A DNA stretch of 64,000 nt. Origin: Cercis canadensis (lineage: Eukaryota > Streptophyta > Magnoliopsida > Fabales > Fabaceae). Below the pieces are notes generated by a model that saw only the letters and a program-made list of their open reading frames with translations, ran no database searches and was not told the DNA's origin. Each line of letters opens with the position of its first letter. Position 1 is the stretch's first letter. The DNA lies in contig QAOA01001300.1 of NCBI GenBank assembly GCA_003255065.1, positions 387,308-451,307 of the forward strand. The letters run 5' to 3'. Shown piece after piece: positions 44,855-61,484 of the stretch. The translations under genes and the position numbers were made by a program.

Positions 44855-47800
44855 CTATTTGAGCAAGCAGTTTAAATTTGGTTTGGTATGGGTGGCTCTT
44901 CCATGGGCATTATGGCAGAATGAGTAAGACTTCTTTCCAGGAACTGCAGATGCTATATAGACACGATCAAACACGATGTTGGAGCATCCCACATTTTGGT
45001 CGCAGCTCAAATTGATCACCTTGTCCATTAGTGATGTTCCACTTATCCCTTTGTAGGTCACATCACTCACCTTAATTGCTTCGGTCTATAAATCATAGAA
45101 AATTAAAAAAGTAAACAAAAAACTTTTTTCTGTAGAAAATTTAAACATATAAAAAAAAAAAAGGGGTCTTATGCTATACCTCCTTGATGTCTTTGATTTT
45201 TTTTTACATAGTTTTGATTTTATATATTGTATTAGTTTGACACAGTTCACATAATTTAAATTTTACTGAATCAATATTTAGGTTATACTAAAAAAATTTA
45301 AGTGTGTTTAGTAAAATTTAAATTATATGAGCTATGCCAAACTGATACAATATATAAAGAAAGGTGAGTGCTAAGCTACCACCTTGTTTAGGGGATTGTA
45401 GCGCTACATCCCCTTAGTTGGGTGGGATTCAGTAGGACTTATAGTGTATTTTGGTGTCATTGAGAAGATCCCGAAAAACTAAGCCACCTAATATGTGTTA
45501 GAATACACATTTTCTTATAAAATGTAAGAACGACACGATAAAAGAAAACATGTCAAAAAGTAAACTTGAAAAAGTTGTTTCTTGACATGTTTTTTTTATA
45601 TTGTGTCGTTCTTGCATTTTATAAGGAACTGTGTGTTCTGACACATATTGAATAACTCAATTTTTTTAGATTTTCTCAATAACACTAAAATTATTGAGTG
45701 AGTTCCACCCGAATCCATCCAATTGAGAGGGATTTAGTGCTACCACCCCTAAATGGAGGTGATAGCTTATCCTTCACCAGACAAAAAAAAAAGAAAAAAA
45801 AAAACTGTATAAAAAGGAATAAAGATGTGACTTGTGTCACGTAAGGGGGTGTAGCATAGCACCCCAAATAAAAGAAAAAAAGGGTATGTCATCATCTTCT
45901 CACCTTGTTTTGGCAATCCACTCTATTAGGGCAATAAAACTGGTCAATGATGATGGGACTATTGGCTCGAACAAACCTAATTTTCTCGAATGTAATCCTC
46001 TTTGCATATCCAACTCCACCCTATTTGCATTTTTTTGCAAGATTCAATCAAAAAGTTTTCTTTTAGGGGGGACAAAAAAAAGCAAAGAAATAGCTTAAAA
46101 GATGATTTTAATTATTAAATAATTAGCATTGCTTAATTACCTGCCATGTCTTGATCCTTACTCCAGTTAACGTTTCTGTCAAAGTACAATTTTGCACATG
46201 TACATCCTCTACAAAATCGGTCTCTCCACGTATTCCCAATGATCCAATGCTACGAAAATGTGCTTCCTTTCATTAGAAGAATACTTTATATTCCTAATCC
46301 TAAAGTAGAAAATGAACGAAAGAGAAGCAAACCTGTTTGGGAAAAAAAAAAATTATGTGATTTCTTGAAACTAAGCAATACCCACCTGATACCATGGCCA
46401 GGACCACATGTTATACCAGCTATCTTGATTATGGAGGATCCAGCACTAATAGCAATGCAATCATCGCCTACAAATTAATGTTGATAGAGAAATAATAATG
46501 CTGATTGTGTTTAGCTTAAGCATAAATATATATAGAGTAAAACCAAAAAGGAGTTTTACTCATATATATATATATATATATATGCAAGAAAAACTTAAAA
46601 AGATGAAAGATTTAAGAGTTTAGATTATGGGATATGTTGATGATAATACCGGTCCCTATGAATGAATTAAGAACTTGAATGTTTCGTGAACCGGAAATGT
46701 CGATGCCATCAGTATTAGGGCTATCTCCAGGAGCAATTATACGGAGGTTGGAGATGATCCCATTCTTGCAGTTTGTTAGGGTTATGTGACTTCTTGCAGG
46801 ATTCATATGAGTCAATCCTTTGATAGCAAAGCGATAACATCTATTCAGTGTTAATGCCTAAACATCAAACAATAAACAATCATAATTTAATTAATTAATT
46901 AAATCAGTTAAATTAATATTCACTCCTCTTTTAATCTCATTTTTCTTCTTAAACAATTCATTGGTGAGTGGCCTGTGTAGCTTGCAGAGATCAAAAAGAA
47001 TTTAAACATTCTTGCCATCATGTAATTAAAAAATAGAATACCTAATGTTTAGTCATTAAAAGTTTTGCTTGGCGACATTGAAGTGCTGGTTTGTATGTGT
47101 AATGAACAATCAAAAATGAAGTTTTAAGCAAGGAAGATTATACTTACTGTTGGTCCACGGCACCTTGTACTCTGAATAAAAAGTAAAATATAAGAATTAG
47201 ACGAACGCTAATTTATTTAGTAAACACGCTACAGTAGGAAAGAAAACCAAAACAAGGGAAAAAAAGTGCAAATATTTACTTACAGATGATGCATTTCCGA
47301 AGCAAGGCTGTGGCCACCAGGCAGATCCTCGACCATCAATTGTTCCTCTTCCACTGATAATTAGACCATTTACGTATGAGAAACCAAGCCAAGTGTTTAG
47401 ATGATACCCACTATATTCTGACTTTGAGTTAGGGGCAACAATATTTCCTGAAAGCTAAGGTTCACAAAGATAGACACAAGTTAATTTACAATAAATCAAA
47501 CTTAATTAAGTACCTGATGAAATCTCAAATAATAATTAAGTACCTGAACATAGATATAGTTAGATTTGCATGGACCAGTGAAAGTAATAGGCTTGAGTAA
47601 GAATGTTTTCCTTGCTGGTATGATGAGGCGAGAAATTTCTGACTTGCTCTGGCACACATCTTTCCATGCCTTCTGAAAGGCCTGCTCAATGTACATAAGT
47701 TGACACACAACAATCATAATTTTGTAAAGTGTACCGTTCCCTAAGTTTTGTTCCCCTTATAATTAAGACAACTTGTAAGCAACCGGTTCTTTACCACTAT

Positions 47801-48161
47801 TTTAGACAAAGAACTGCAAAAAGCTGATAGAAGTCAGTCAAGTCACTATCAGGGGGTGTAGCATAGCACCCCCCTTCAGGTTTACCCTAAATGACATAAT
47901 CACAAAAAATGTGTCTTTTTGTATTTTCTGAATCATTAGAACTAGAATTGAGCACATGGAAATGGTGACTCAAATAGTAAGCAGCAGAATAATCTGCAGG
48001 AAGAAAGCTAAATGCGCAGATTTCAATTGACTTACAGGGGAATCATTTGTTTTTCCATCTCCAACTGCTCCATACTGCATCACATTGAAACTTGTTGTGG
48101 CGCTCAATCCCGGTGTAGCCATGCTTATTATCATTAATACAGTGAAGAAAAGCTCCTGCAT
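44855..48161 (-). CDS. Polygalacturonase (GH28), complete, nine exons
   Basis: Exons in transcription order: 48161-48036, 47681-47544, 47454-47284, 47171-47148, 46857-46650, 46467-46386, 46249-46141, 46020-45904, 45085-44855. They are GT-AG with consistent phases and give 401 residues. A signal peptide (about residues 1-21, ending PGLSA) is followed by [18 protein letters not shown], typical of the family. The four GH28 signatures are present: [31 protein letters not shown] and RIKTW. The catalytic aspartates and histidine are intact, so a secreted enzyme hydrolysing alpha-1,4-galacturonan in pectin is expected, as in fruit, pollen or abscission-zone polygalacturonases. Exon 4 is only 24 nt (STRCRGPT). 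Intron 8 (about 820 bp) contains nested inverted-repeat elements. A decayed relative lies 1.2 kb upstream on the same strand. Confidence 0.92.
45163..45865. mobile_element. Outer foldback/MITE in polygalacturonase intron 8
   Basis: GGGGTCTTATGCTATACC at 45163-45180 is matched in inverted orientation by GGTGTAGCATAGCACCCC at 45848-45865, with a few mismatches. Just inside the left end, 45219-45358 forms a second, ~140-bp AT-rich hairpin whose arms are TATATTGTATTAGTTTG and its diverged complement ending TGATACAATATATAAA. A 416-bp foldback (45363-45778) sits inside. Removing it leaves an element of about 290 bp. Flanks are A-rich, so no target duplication could be read. Confidence 0.55.
45363..45778. 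mobile_element. Long-arm foldback MITE nested in intron 8
   Basis: Arms of about 200 bp: the left starts GGTGAGTGCTAAGCTACCACC and the right ends GGTGATAGCTTATCCTTCACC, its diverged complement. Inner arms (TAAAATGTAAGAACGACAC against GTGTCGTTCTTGCATTTTA) also pair. There is no coding frame. This is a typical inverted-repeat MITE inserted within, or adjacent to, another inverted-repeat element. Confidence 0.7.
47852..47874. repeat. Isolated copy of the GGGGTGTAGCATAGCACCCC palindrome
   Basis: The same near-palindrome that ends the intron-8 element occurs here in intron 1 of the polygalacturonase gene. It may be a solo terminus or footprint of the same element family. Confidence 0.55.
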
Positions 48162-48369
48162 AAAACATTTGAGATATAATATGTTTTTTTAAAATAAGAA
48201 CCCTAAGAACCTGTGTTAATTATAAGAAAATCACAGTGATGAAATCACTGCAGTAGGAGACAATAGGAGAGATGCAGACCATTATATCAAAACTTGTAGT
48301 GTGGTTAAGCCACATGACCAAATTTTCACACCCTCAAGGTCTATGTTAACTACTCTCACTTTTGTCTTC

Positions 48370-48377
48370 TATATATA
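48370..48377 (-). promoter_or_regulatory. Possible TATA box of the polygalacturonase gene
   Basis: TATATATA on the minus strand lies about 210 bases upstream of the ATG at 48161, which would leave a 5' untranslated region of roughly 180 bases. Weak evidence, as AT-rich DNA offers chance matches. Confidence 0.3.
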
Positions 48378-49379
48378 AGAGTCTAGAGCTGCATTGTCGT
48401 ATCACTAAAACAACTTATATTCCACGTTTTATTAACATCAAATTATTGTTTTGATAACCTTTGTTGAGTATATTGCCAGTTTTACACACATTAGAGTTGT
48501 GGAAGATTGAACGTACACACAATCTAGTTGGAAACACATGGTCTATAGAAACTAAAACCTTGTTTTCGCAGTAAGCACGTGAAGCAAATTAAGTTTTCTT
48601 CTGGACCTAAGTACGTATTTCACGGCTGTTATACTATTTCAGTACTTTTTTATTCATTTACACTCAACAATAAACTTGAGTAATTAAATAAACCAAGTAA
48701 TTCCCAACTTGGCTTGGGAACATAAACACTCCTCTACTTTTGATTTGAAAGCACATTAATTCTCTTCAAATGGGAGAAAAAGTCGTATTGATGTTGGTTT
48801 CTAAGAAATTCAAACGTACTTAGATTGCAGGAGCAATAACAAGCTTTTTTCTAAGAAATTAACTGGAGGAGCAACATCAAATATTTTTGCTTGTGCAAGA
48901 TCTTCAAGCAAGTTACGTACAATTTGTCCTGATTTTCTTCTACAATAAGATTAGTTTCTTTGATTCTTTTTCTTGGCTAATTAAGAATAAGACAGGTTAA
49001 TTACTTCAGAGACACATGTACGTATTATTTAATTCTTTTTCTTGGCTAAGCATATATAAGCAATGACTATATATAGCTCAATTTTAGTATCATTTATAAC
49101 ACGGAAATTTCTTAATATAAGTATTATTACTAAGAATGTATGTTAACGCGATACAAGATGAGATTGGTTTACAGAAAACATAAAGCCATTAATTTCATTG
49201 AAGGAGACAAGACTTGGGTTCCACAAGGCCTTGAGCTGATCCATGTTATCAAATAGTGACTACATTAAACTGCTGATTATAACCAAAATGTCAAATAAAA
49301 GCTTTTTTGTATTGTTTGAACATTGGGATTTGGATTAAACTTGCAAACAAGTTTGCAGACCCAAAAGGAAATTCTAAAG
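48378..49379. other. Spacer between the polygalacturonase gene and the pseudogene
   Basis: No gene recognised. A short phrase TTCTTTTTCTTGGCTAA occurs twice, at about 48964-48980 and 49033-49049. Confidence 0.45.
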
Positions 49380-50655
49380 GAATTTGAGCTAGTACCAGAA
49401 CCAATATTTGAATTGTGGATCACCACATCATGGCTCGCATGAACATGAATTCCATCTGTATGTCTAAGTAGCTAAAGTTCAAATTATTACCACCCACTGC
49501 AGCCACATGAGTTTGGGGACTGTTTCTGATAGAAATGTTACTCACTTGTGCATATTTGCACCCCAAAAGTTTAAACATCTCCAAATAACAAGGTACAAAT
49601 TTGAATAGTTTGTATCAGTAATTATTCAAGTACTAGAGAGAAAGAGACAGAGAAAGAAAGACTTTTAGGTTTTGGAAAGCTTTTTATCGTAGGCGCGAGC
49701 GTGATACATTCCTGTTTGAAGATTGAAATGAATGAAAATTTGTTCAAGTGAAAGACAAAACATGTAGTCAAAGTATATAGTAAGTTTGTAATAAGGGAGA
49801 GTGAGCTAGAAAGCGTGTACAAGCACAAAGCCAACAAGGGAAAAATTAAAAATAAATCAATCAATTACCACCTGCTTAATGTCATAATATTGTACCTCTT
49901 TTGGATGATATCTGCAGTTACTATCCCTTTCCACGCCCATCAATCAGGCATCCACCACAGATATTGAGCCCAGAAACATCCTCAAAACGTAACCATGTTG
50001 ATATATCCTAATTCTTCGAGACCATTTGGTGCTATTATAGTCCCGGATAACTGCAAGAAAATAAAACAAAATAATCAGTTAATAAGGTTAAAAAAAAAAC
50101 CCCATTTTTCGAGGTTTCACAACAGATGAAACTGAATCATTTCAGGCCATAAACCTGCAGAGGAAACATAAATGTATTCATTTTTGGAGCAGAAACACAA
50201 TGTCTATTGTGTTGTCTGTTAAAAAGATGAAATTTTTTTCTTGAAAAAAAATAAAATTTAAGGAACAACAATAGTTGAACTAAGTCTGCAGATGCATGTT
50301 TTTAACATACCACAATATTGATTTTAGCAGGCTTGCAAGGTCCAGTAAAGTTTATGGCATGCACCAAAACAGTGTTTCCCCTTGGAACAATCGTGGTTGC
50401 TGAGCTCCCCACAGAATTGCAGTCTTTATTCCATGTCAATTGCAGTGCCTATATAATATAGGAACTGTGAATTTAAACCAAAATTTTTCATGGAGGGAAG
50501 CATTATCTTTGTATCATCTGTGATACCATTATCAACTGCACCATTTTCTAAAATGTTGTATGTGTTATTATCTGCAATGACATATATGCAATTCAAGATT
50601 GCAGAAACAAGGATGATGTAACAAATTGCACATGAACCCTGCATATTGATAACAA
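49380..50655 (-). pseudogene. Polygalacturonase pseudogene
   Basis: The minus strand carries ordered but broken GH28 pieces. A first exon from an ATG near 50643 reads MQGSCAICYIILVSAIL, then YNILENGAVDNGITDDTK. Near 50455-50311 come LQLTWNKDCNSVGSSATTIV and AINFTGPCKPAKINIVV. At 50052-49910, LSGTIIAPNGLEELGY is followed after a frame change by WLRFEDVSGLNICGG, IDGRGKG and a stop. At 49540-49380 come SNISIRNSPQTHVAAV and, in another frame, TDGIHVHASHDVVIHNSNIG. The SPN part of SPNTDG is lost, and the catalytic GDDC, GPGHG and RIKT parts were not found. It is a tandem relative of the intact gene at 44.9-48.2 kb. No enzyme activity is expected. Confidence 0.82.
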
Positions 50656-51242
50656 TTGAACAACAGAATCTTCCAATTATTTCAAATATCAAATGTTAAA
50701 TATACAACGAATGAATCTTAGCTCCCTTTATATACTGCATCAAAGATCATCCACCATATATGAGATTTAATCAATCGATGAGGTTACTATGTTTACTTTG
50801 TTGTTCATTGTATGGCTCCTCTAGAATTTGAATATAGTAATAACAATTGAACAACAGAATCTCTCAATGATTTCAAATATTAAATTAATGTTAAATGTAC
50901 AGTGAATGAATCTCAGCTCCCTTTATAGTCTATATACTGCATCGAAGATCATCCATCATAATGAGGTTTAATCAAATTGATGAGGTTACTAAGTTTACTT
51001 TGTTGTTCATTGTATGGATCTTTTGGAATTTGAGTATAGAAAAAACAATTGAACAACAGAATCTCTCAATTATTTCAAATATTAAATGTTAAATATACAG
51101 TGAATGAATCTTAGCTCCCTTTATAGTTTATATACTGCATCAAAGATCATCCACCATATATGAGGTTTAATCAAATTGATGAGGTTGCTAAGTTTACTGT
51201 GTTGATCATGGTATGGCTCTTCTGGAATTTGAATATAGAAAT
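50651..51242. repeat. Three-copy tandem repeat of ~197 bp upstream of the polygalacturonase pseudogene
   Basis: Units start at about 50651, 50842 and 51044, each opening with AACAATTGAACAACAGAATC. Each contains GAATCT(T/C)AGCTCCCTTTAT and a TATATACTGCATC phrase, and ends near GAATTTGA(A/G)TATAG. Lengths are about 191, 202 and 199 bp with scattered substitutions and small indels, so the duplication is not very recent. The first unit begins a few bases upstream of the pseudogene's ATG, so the repeated unit comprises the 5' untranslated and core promoter region. Confidence 0.85.
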
Positions 51243-52736
51243 GACAGAATGGATACTTATATCAATGCATTTATCATCTGCAGACAATATTAGCGGAATG
51301 GACATTAATATCGCAAATCTCCAAACTTCAAAGGGAATTTTTTCTACAAGGAAGTTCCTTTATTTTTTTTTAATCTCGAATGATATGAAAATCAATGCAG
51401 ATATGGTCATTTCATCTACCAAATTAAAAGCCAAAAAACAGAGTCCTCCCCCAGAGAAGAAATTTCAACTTCTTAAGAAAAGCCCCATAGCCAGTAGCCT
51501 AGTGACTGTATAAAATTGAAACATAATCTTCAGATTATATGTAGTTATAAATTAAAAGGAAAAAAAAAATTCACAATATATGTTCACCATTTGAATCTCA
51601 CGTACGAGTGTTTCAAAATGGCCATTTGCAGTGCCTAGTGGAGAGAACTACAATTCATTTCTACTGCAGAAGAAGTACTGTCAGAACAATTGCAATCCAT
51701 TTCTTGGGGGAAAACATATTCTATGTTCTCTTCTCTATTTTTATTTCTTCAGTTTCGTTTTTTATCAAATTTGTAAGGAATATGTCTAGTTGTAAGAGAA
51801 AAAAATATTTTTTAAGTTCAAAATAACAACAAAATTACCATAAAAATTTATGAAACTCTCCTCATCATTTTTACAGAACTTAGAAATATTTACAAGAATA
51901 TACTACAGTCAAAATTACAAGACAATTAAGAAATTAACCCTACATTTTCCACAAACTTCAAAAATATTTATAAAAATAACCCCACATTTTTCAATAATTT
52001 TTACAGAAAATATCACCATATCCTCAATAAAAGTTAGGATATTGACAAAATAAAACACCACGTTTGCTTTTTTTTTAAAAAAAAATTACAGAAATGCAAC
52101 CCAAAGCAAATAAATTGCTGAAAAACTTGCAAAACACCGAGAAAAAAAAAAAGCATTCTAAATTACAACTTGCCGACTGAACAATTTTTTTGAAAAAATA
52201 AAAAAGCCTCTGATTTTATAAAGATTTTCTAATCTTAAATTGGAAGAGTTTCTGCAGCCATGACCTTTCTGTAGTTGCTGATACAAGATCCTCCATATAG
52301 AGAACATCTAAAGTGGATCTTAGAGGAAGGATGGCTTTAAGAGACTGCCTTATAGCCAGTCCTACTCTCTTCAATTTCCATACCACTGATACCAAGTACA
52401 CTCTTGCTGACATTGAGACTGAATACTTCATGAAGCATCAAGATGTTTAAACGCAACAAATAACAGATAACAGGAAGTAATAGGAAGTGAGACTACTGAA
52501 ACTATTCAATATAATAGATACTTAATGGTACAATTGTAAGCTTTATACCACTAGGTTGTTTCTCTAATTTTGTATTTCTATATCTAAATGACAAGGCCGC
52601 AGTGCTGCACGAATATAAAGGAAAATTCAAAAAATAACATGTTTGTTAAATATTCTTCCTAGACACTGAAGAAATGCCAACAGTTATATCCCAACTTGAT
52701 CTTTGCTTCAGGACTCCTAATTGACCCAAAATTTCG
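51243..52736. other. AT-rich intergenic DNA and 3' flank of the helicase gene
   Basis: No gene recognised. A minus-strand frame at 52216-52431 was inspected but could not be assigned; part of the stretch next to 52736 should be helicase 3' untranslated region. Confidence 0.45.
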
Positions 52737-57686
<4,950 letters not shown>

Positions 57687-57850
57687 CCTACACAACATCA
57701 AGGTTTAGGCTTTCAGTTCGTGAATTCCAAGGGTTACGGAAAGTGAATTACTTGAATATAGTTCTACTAGCTAACCTTTGAGCACAGCGAAATTTAGGGC
57801 TTCTTCCAATCCTCTTCGGAAAATATACAAGAATCAAAAAAGCTGTATAT

Positions 57851-57858
57851 AAACCCTA
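57851..57858 (+). promoter_or_regulatory. Telo-box-like AAACCCTA upstream of the helicase gene
   Basis: AAACCCTA lies about 165 bases upstream of the helicase ATG, next to a TATATA run. Telo-boxes are common in promoters of plant translation and RNA-processing genes. Activity is inferred. Confidence 0.35.
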
Positions 57859-58097
57859 GATCTGGGTTTTACAACGGGAGGGAGGGACAGGGAGTGGGAG
57901 AAAGAGAGGCACTCAGAGCGGAGAAGATATAGCTCATGCATATCATATGGTGAATGGACCAAAGTAGCCTTTTGAGTCCGCGAATAATTTTTTATTTTTA
58001 AACTATTTTTTAAAATGGATCACCTATAAATTCTAAATTTTATTTGAAAATTTTTAAATTTTTTGTCTTCTTTGTTTAATTTTTTAGAGATTCTGAA

Positions 58098-58250
58098 TAT
58101 GTCGTACTATATTAACGTGGTAAGTATACATAATTTTTATATTTTATTAAATATAAAATATATTTTATTTTATTTTTTAAATAAATTTAAAAATAATTAA
58201 CTTTTACACATATAATTTATATATAAACTATTTTTTATGTAATATAATAT
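58098..58250. mobile_element. MITE-like element, diverged copy B of the 11.06-kb element
   Basis: ATGTCGTACTATATTAACG, then GTATACATAATTTTTAT and the following AT-rich sequence with TAAAAATAATTAACTTTTAC, match the element at 11057-11231 throughout its length and in the same orientation. The terminal inverted repeat has decayed. Confidence 0.55.
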
Positions 58251-58259
58251 CTTAAATAA

Positions 58260-59648
58260 ATCCGAAAAAGTATATAAAAATCTCCATTATTTAAATGTTC
58301 TTTTTACATGATTTTAAAACGATGACTATATTATTATTGTAATAGCCCCTCGTAGCTAAATTTTTTTATAGTCACTTGGTATAGATTAGCTTTGCTATTG
58401 TCACATAAAAAATAAAAATAAATAAAAAACTTTGCTACTAAGTTACTAACTAAATCAACAAAAGTATTGATATCAAAGGTTAAGTGAGTGGTGGATGAGA
58501 TTTTTTTTAAAAAAAAAATAAGCTATCTTCTCTTAAATAACATGTTGACTATTTCAGTATTTCATATAACTGGTATCACTCAAAAATGACAAAGTTTTGG
58601 ATGAGGGAAGAAAATGAAGAAAAAGAAAATAAAAGGAAAGAGAAGAGAGAGAATAAAAAATAAAAAGTAAAATAGTTTTTTTTTTTCTGTGTTTGAATGG
58701 GAGGGAAATAGAGAGAAAATAAATTTTTTTAAAAAATTTGATAAAATATAAAATTACACTCTATAAAAAGTTAAGACTATTGTCATTAAATAGGAACAAA
58801 GTGGTCCAATTACTTTTTTGAGCCATTTGTTTGCATTTTCTCTCTATGTGTAGAAATAAAATTTTTGCTAGGCCTCACGAACACTTTGTGTACAAATTCT
58901 TTCTCCCTCCCATTTTCTCCCCTACAACCAAACAATGGGAAACAAATTTTTACCTCCATTTTCTTCCAAGTTCCATAAATTTCTTTCCCCCTAATTTTCT
59001 CTTAATCCAAACATAGAGTTAATGCATGCCATCTTGACTATATATATTGTTAATCTGTCTGATGCATGCCTTTGCAGTCGCTTTCTGAGCCGAGGGATTC
59101 TATTATGAGAAGCAGGGGGGAGAAAGTTTGGGGAAAAAAATGAGCCTTAACTATTCCTTGTTCCTTGAAAAATTTTCCCCGTGGTTTAGAAAAATGGAGG
59201 TCTTCGTGGTAACTGAGAGAGAAAGGTTTGAATTTTTCTCTCAATGGTGAAGGAAACTCCATTTCCATTAATAAAATAATATTGGCAAGTTTCACATTTT
59301 CTGAAGTTTTCGTCCAAAAGATTCTAGTTTGAATGGTTGAAAATATGCCATCTTGAAGGGAAACGCAGAATTGTAATGGTGGCAGCGTAGCAGAGCATAT
59401 TATATAGTGGGGACGACCATAAACAAGATACAGACTTTAAATATTGTCCTTCCCCAGAGTCACTCTTAGGTACAGCTAAGCTTGACTAAATCAAATTTAA
59501 AAGGACTTAATATTAAATTAATTTTTTTAAAAGGAAAAAGACAAAACAAAACCAGTCTCTCAAATTATTAGATCACATGGTAACGTGTGGAATCAAACAC
59601 TAGAGCACAGAGACAGAGAGAGACAACCAAGACAGACAAAAAAAGGTT
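58260..59648. other. Intergenic AT-rich DNA with possible decayed MITE
   Basis: The phrase GTTTGAATGGGAGGGAAAT near 58692 and the partly complementary CTCCCATTTTCTCCCCTAC near 58908 suggest a decayed inverted-repeat element. No gene is seen. Confidence 0.35.
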
Positions 59649-60540
59649 TCAGGCTTCAGACACTGAAGCACCATTACATAAGTTGAAGCCATACCAAATA
59701 CCATTAGGAATGAAAGTGTTATAGTAAAATGTAACAGCCTTGGTGTTATAGCCAAATACGGTCACTTTATCTGGTTTCCAACCATCGTATCCATTCCTGT
59801 ATAGGTATAGGTAGCATATTCGGTACGTACATGGACCGTATATCTCAAACGTATCCGTAGAGCACTGCTCGAATGTTCTGGAATAAGGGTCATCTAATCT
59901 TGGAGCATAAACCTGATTAACCAAGAGATTAGCAACAAAGTCACCATTTTTAATTACCCACTATGCAGTTTACTGAGTTAAATCCACTTCTGCATAAAAG
60001 AAAGTGATCTATGATGAATGTTTATGGTAAAAGAAGAAACCTGATTTCCATAAGCATCGCCAAATGCAAGACTGATCTGATCTCTTGTGTATCTGGTTGA
60101 AGAACAGCTCGTCTTTATTTTCACTGTGTAGGAACAACTTCCTTGATTCTGCAAGAAAAAAAATCTCTGCTTTTTCAGATACAAGAAAAATCTGAGAATT
60201 TTTAGTTGAAATTTGAATAACCTTTGATCTCTATCTAACTTTGGTGTATAAATGCCTAAATGGGTAAATAGGAAGCTAATCATTGACTTTATGGAAATAA
60301 AGGATCTAGCTTTATTTGATACAAAAGCAACTTTCAAAAAGTCGTTGTTCTGCAATATTATTTGAGGTTAACTTTCTTGCCTTCAAGAGCTTGCAGAGAA
60401 GGGGGTCTTACCTGCTGGGTTTCATTGAGCTTGAAAGATTCAAGTGCGTGCGGCTGAGTGGCTATTGGGTTTGCTTTTGAGAAGGCAATGATGATGGCGA
60501 ATGTGAGAATTGAAGCCAGAGCTTTCCTCATCTTGTCCAT
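59649..60540 (-). CDS. ATS3: ATS3-like embryo-specific protein 3
   Basis: Three exons in transcription order: 60540-60412, 60148-60041, 59912-59649. They are GT-AG, phase 0, and give 166 residues. A signal peptide (MRKALASILTFAIIIAFSKA) is followed by the ATS3 domain: QGSCSYTVKIKTSCSSTRY, DQISLAFGDAYGNQVYAPRL, then FEQCSTDTFEIYGPCTYRIC and WYGFNLCNGASVSEA at the end. Paired cysteines (SCSY, SCSS, QCST, PCTY, ICYL, LCNG) are those of the family, a PLAT-like beta-sandwich. The Arabidopsis founding member was described as embryo-specific; the biochemical role is not established. The start could be 60540 or the second ATG three codons later. A TATA-like TATATAAT lies about 70 bases upstream, and a TGAGTCA word is next to it. 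Confidence 0.9.
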
Positions 60541-60600
60541 AACCTGCTACCTGTCTAGTGATTACTTAGTCTGAGAGTCAGATGAGAGTGAGTAACCTCA

Positions 60601-60616
60601 TGACTCATTATATATG
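60601..60616 (-). promoter_or_regulatory. TATA box with adjoining TGAGTCA (GCN4-like) word, ATS3-like gene
   Basis: On the minus strand CATATATAATGAGTCA lies 61-76 bases upstream of the start codon. TGAGTCA is the GCN4-type bZIP site known from seed-storage promoters. Its position just downstream of the TATA box is unusual, so it could be chance. Confidence 0.35.
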
Positions 60617-61484
60617 GAGTTTTGTATCTAGCAAAGAGAGAAAGGGTAGAGCAGTCTTTACATATTGGCCGTCGCCATTTCCTTTTGTCACATGTCAATG
60701 AACCAACCATAAAATTAAATAAAGGAAAATCTTAGGAATCCATAAAAAGATTGTTTTAGGAAATTCATAAGTAAACTTAAACTTAATTTACTCCCAATGG
60801 TTAGCTAAAAAGAAAAATAATTATTCTGTTAGAGGAGATCACGATTTCAAATTTTGGTGTGATCATGTAACGAAAACAATATCATTTGTTGCACTTTCAC
60901 TTTTTTATAGCCATAAACAAAGATTATTTTTCCTCTTATAAACGAATCAAAAATAATTTGAAAGATGAGTTTCTTATCTTTCTAATTTTAGTGTTTCGAT
61001 GACCAACAACCTTATTCGGTCGTTCCTCTTTGTTTTTATATTCCTTTGAGTTTCAAACAGATCACAAGCATGTGCAAGTCACGGTATGTGTATAAGTATA
61101 ATAATCATTAATTACTATTTAACATATATCAAATTATCAAGCATGTGCAAGTCAAGAAAGCGTTCGATGTTTGCAGTAGTATTATTTTCTTTCACCTCGC
61201 CAACAACGAGTAAGAGTGAAATAACCATGCATCCCTCACAAGTCACAACACAACTTACCCCTTCATCTGTCTTGCATTATGTTCAAACCAAACATCCATT
61301 AGCATAAATCATCTTACTATATCGGGAAAAATTGCAACAAAAAATATCTCATAAAGAGCAAAGCAAAGCAATAGATGAAAGGAAAAAAAATGGCCGAATG
61401 TAGAATCAATAGGTTTGACAGAATGTTAAATGTTGCAAAGCCCAGGCATCCAGAAGAAACTTGGACCGGCTCTGGACTTCTCAT
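60617..61484. other. Intergenic region between ATS3-like and LOLITA genes
   Basis: No gene recognised; AT-rich. Confidence 0.5.

Noticed and set aside
52216-52431. Open frame downstream of the helicase gene
   Set aside because: Not assignable to a family and no splice partners; probably chance or remnant.
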